The position numbers were made by a program, and so were the translations under genes. Positions 62,654 to 64,000 of a stretch of DNA of 64,000 bases are shown here, piece after piece; position 1 is the stretch's first letter, and the number at the start of each line of letters is the position of its first letter. The stretch lies in NCBI RefSeq assembly GCF_014203325.1, contig NZ_JACHIV010000001.1, positions 3,969,501 through 4,033,500 of the forward strand, given 5' to 3'. Under the pieces are notes generated by a model, which had not been told where the DNA came from, made no database searches, and worked only from the letters and a program-made list of their open reading frames with translations. Source of the stretch: Saccharopolyspora gloriosae (GTDB taxonomy: Bacteria > Actinomycetota > Actinomycetes > Mycobacteriales > Pseudonocardiaceae).

Positions 62654-64000
62654 ATGCGGATCGCGATCGCGGGCGGCGGACCGGGCGGCCTCTACCTGGC
62701 CGCCCTGCTGGCGCAGCTCGGCCCGCACGACATCACGGTGTGGGAGCAGAACGCCGCGGACGACACGTTCGGCTTCGGCGTCGTGCTCTCCGACGAGACC
62801 CTCGGTGGGATCGAGCAGGCGGACCCCGCCGTGTTCGCCGCGATGTCGGAGCGGATGGCGCGCTGGGACGACATCGACGTGCACCACCGCGGGGCCGTGT
62901 CCACCTCGGGCGGGCACGGGTTCGCCGCGATCGGCCGGCGGGAGCTGCTGGGCGTGCTCCAGCGCCGCTGCGCGGAACTCGGGGTCACCGTGCACTACCG
63001 CACGCGGTGCCCGGACGCGGCGGTCCTGCAAGCCGATCACGACCTGGTCGTCGCGGCGGACGGGGTGAACTCCGCGGTCCGGGCGGCGCGCGCGGCGGAC
63101 TTCGGCGCGCGCATCACGACCGGGCGCAGCCGGTACATGTGGCTCGGCACCGACCGCGTCTTGCCCGCGTTCACCTTCGACGTCGTGGAGACCCCCTGCG
63201 GCGTCGTGCAGCTGCACGGCTACCCCTATTCCGACCGGGCCTCGACGATCGTGGTGGAGACCTCGGAACCGGCTTGGGAGCAGCTCTTCCGCGACCGCTG
63301 CACCCGCGATCCGGGGCCGGGCGAGAGCGACCTGGCGTCGATCGAGCTCGTCGAGGAGCTGTTCGCGGACCGGCTCGACGGCGCCGCGCTGCTGGCGAAC
63401 GCCTCGCGCTGGTCGCGGTTCCGGACCTTGCGGACCGATCGCTGGCACGCGGGGAACCTGGTGCTGCTCGGCGACGCCGCGCACACCGCGCACTTCTCCA
63501 TCGGGTCGGGGACGAAGCTGGCGATGGAGGACGCGCTCGCCCTGGCGGCGTGCCTGCACGAGCAGGGGGACGTCGCGACCGCGCTCGCCGCGTACGAGGC
63601 GGAGCGGCGACCCGTGGTCGCCTCCACCCAGCGCGCGGCGGCGGCGAGCCAGGCCTGGTTCGAGGACATCGACCGCTACGTCGGCCAGGAACGGCAGCAG
63701 TTCGCGTTCAACCTGCTCACGCGCAGCCGCCGCGTCACCCACGACAACCTGCGCACGCGGGACGCCGCGTTCGTCGAGAACGCCGAGCGCTGGTTCTGCG
63801 GCAGGAGCGCCGGAGCAGACCCCGTGCCGCCGATGTTCACGCCCGTCCGGATCGGCGGTCTCGCGCTGCCGAACCGGGTCGTCGTCTCGGCGATGGACGT
63901 CTACTCGGCCCGCGACGGGGTGCCCGGGGATTTCCACCTCGTCCACCTCGGCGGCAAGGCGCTCGGCGGCGCGGGGTTGGTGATGACCGAAATGGTGTGC
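62654..64000 (+). CDS. 2-aminobenzoyl-CoA monooxygenase/reductase or salicylyl-CoA hydroxylase-type fusion (partial)
   Basis: At least 449 residues, open at the window end. The N-terminal FAD hydroxylase domain has RIAIAGGGPGGLYLAALLAQ, VVAADGVNSAVR and LVLLGDAAHTAHFSIGSGTK. From about residue 395 an old-yellow-enzyme (OYE) domain begins, PPMFTPVRIGGLALPNRVVV, LGGAGLVMTEM. This fusion is the architecture of anthraniloyl-CoA monooxygenase/reductase and of salicylyl-CoA 5-hydroxylase. ATG 62654 is used; a GTG three codons earlier is in frame. It follows the ligase by ten bases. Confidence 0.85.
   Translation, partial: MRIAIAGGGPGGLYLAALLAQLGPHDITVWEQNAADDTFGFGVVLSDETLGGIEQADPAVFAAMSERMARWDDIDVHHRGAVSTSGGHGFAAIGRRELLGVLQRRCAELGVTVHYRTRCPDAAVLQADHDLVVAADGVNSAVRAARAADFGARITTGRSRYMWLGTDRVLPAFTFDVVETPCGVVQLHGYPYSDRASTIVVETSEPAWEQLFRDRCTRDPGPGESDLASIELVEELFADRLDGAALLANASRWSRFRTLRTDRWHAGNLVLLGDAAHTAHFSIGSGTKLAMEDALALAACLHEQGDVATALAAYEAERRPVVASTQRAAAASQAWFEDIDRYVGQERQQFAFNLLTRSRRVTHDNLRTRDAAFVENAERWFCGRSAGADPVPPMFTPVRIGGLALPNRVVVSAMDVYSARDGVPGDFHLVHLGGKALGGAGLVMTEMVC

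Overview
The DNA is very GC-rich, uses ATG/GTG starts with many ATGA overlaps, and encodes actinobacterial-type families (F420-type oxidoreductase, Replic_Relax, BTAD, STAND/TPR proteins). It is most likely chromosomal DNA of a filamentous actinomycete, plausibly Pseudonocardiales; the genus is a guess.

Region 1 (1-28.2 kb) is the int-proximal part of an integrative and conjugative element. It has TadE/TadG-like pilus proteins and a LysM-BTAD membrane protein, a MoxR-type AAA+ ATPase with a VWA/zincin partner, small regulators, and a STAND/TPR NTPase. A minus-strand type IV secretion operon follows: sigma-like factor, VirB2-like, VirB6-like, repeat protein, PrgI/VirB3-like, VirB4-like, VirD4-like, Replic_Relax, SLT/M23 hydrolase. 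The region ends with a methyltransferase pair, an excisionase-like HTH protein and a tyrosine integrase.

Region 2 (28.2-39.0 kb) is a complete type I-E CRISPR-Cas locus. A 17-repeat/16-spacer array is fed by cas3, then [small HTH gene]-cas8e-cse2-cas7-cas5-cas6e-cas1-cas2, all on the minus strand. Between cas3 and the cas8e operon, on the opposite strand, lies a two-repeat degenerate mini-CRISPR (36056-36131). Its pseudo-spacer matches the ribosome-binding/start region of the cas8e operon at 15 of the first 17 positions. The only mismatches there are at positions 6 and 12, the positions a type I-E surveillance complex does not read, and the site has an AA-type PAM. This looks like an RNA-guided self-repression switch of the CreR/CreA kind and is the main discovery in the window.

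Region 3 (39.1-57.5 kb) is a mosaic built at tRNA-Pro(GGG)-type attachment sites. It starts with an IS256-family element. Next comes a 156-bp direct repeat (tRNA-Pro 3' end, terminator and recombinase leader) at both ends of a 9.2-kb metabolic island: IclR regulator, HMG-CoA-lyase-like enzyme, CoA transferase, SMP-30 lactonase, acidic amino-acid ABC transporter, and gamma-carbonic-anhydrase-like protein. Beyond it are a recombinase remnant with an inverted internal segment, a truncated LLM oxidoreductase, an MFS transporter split by an IS5-family element, an epoxide hydrolase, a flavoprotein monooxygenase and a TetR regulator. A third tRNA 3'-end copy and an orphan CRISPR repeat close the region.

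Region 4 (57.5-64.0 kb) is more chromosome-like. It has a zinc formaldehyde-dehydrogenase-type gene, a decayed DJ-1/PfpI gene, and an operon (SDR, RidA, CoA ligase, FAD monooxygenase/old-yellow-enzyme fusion running off the window) that looks like 2-aminobenzoyl-CoA or salicylyl-CoA type aromatic catabolism.
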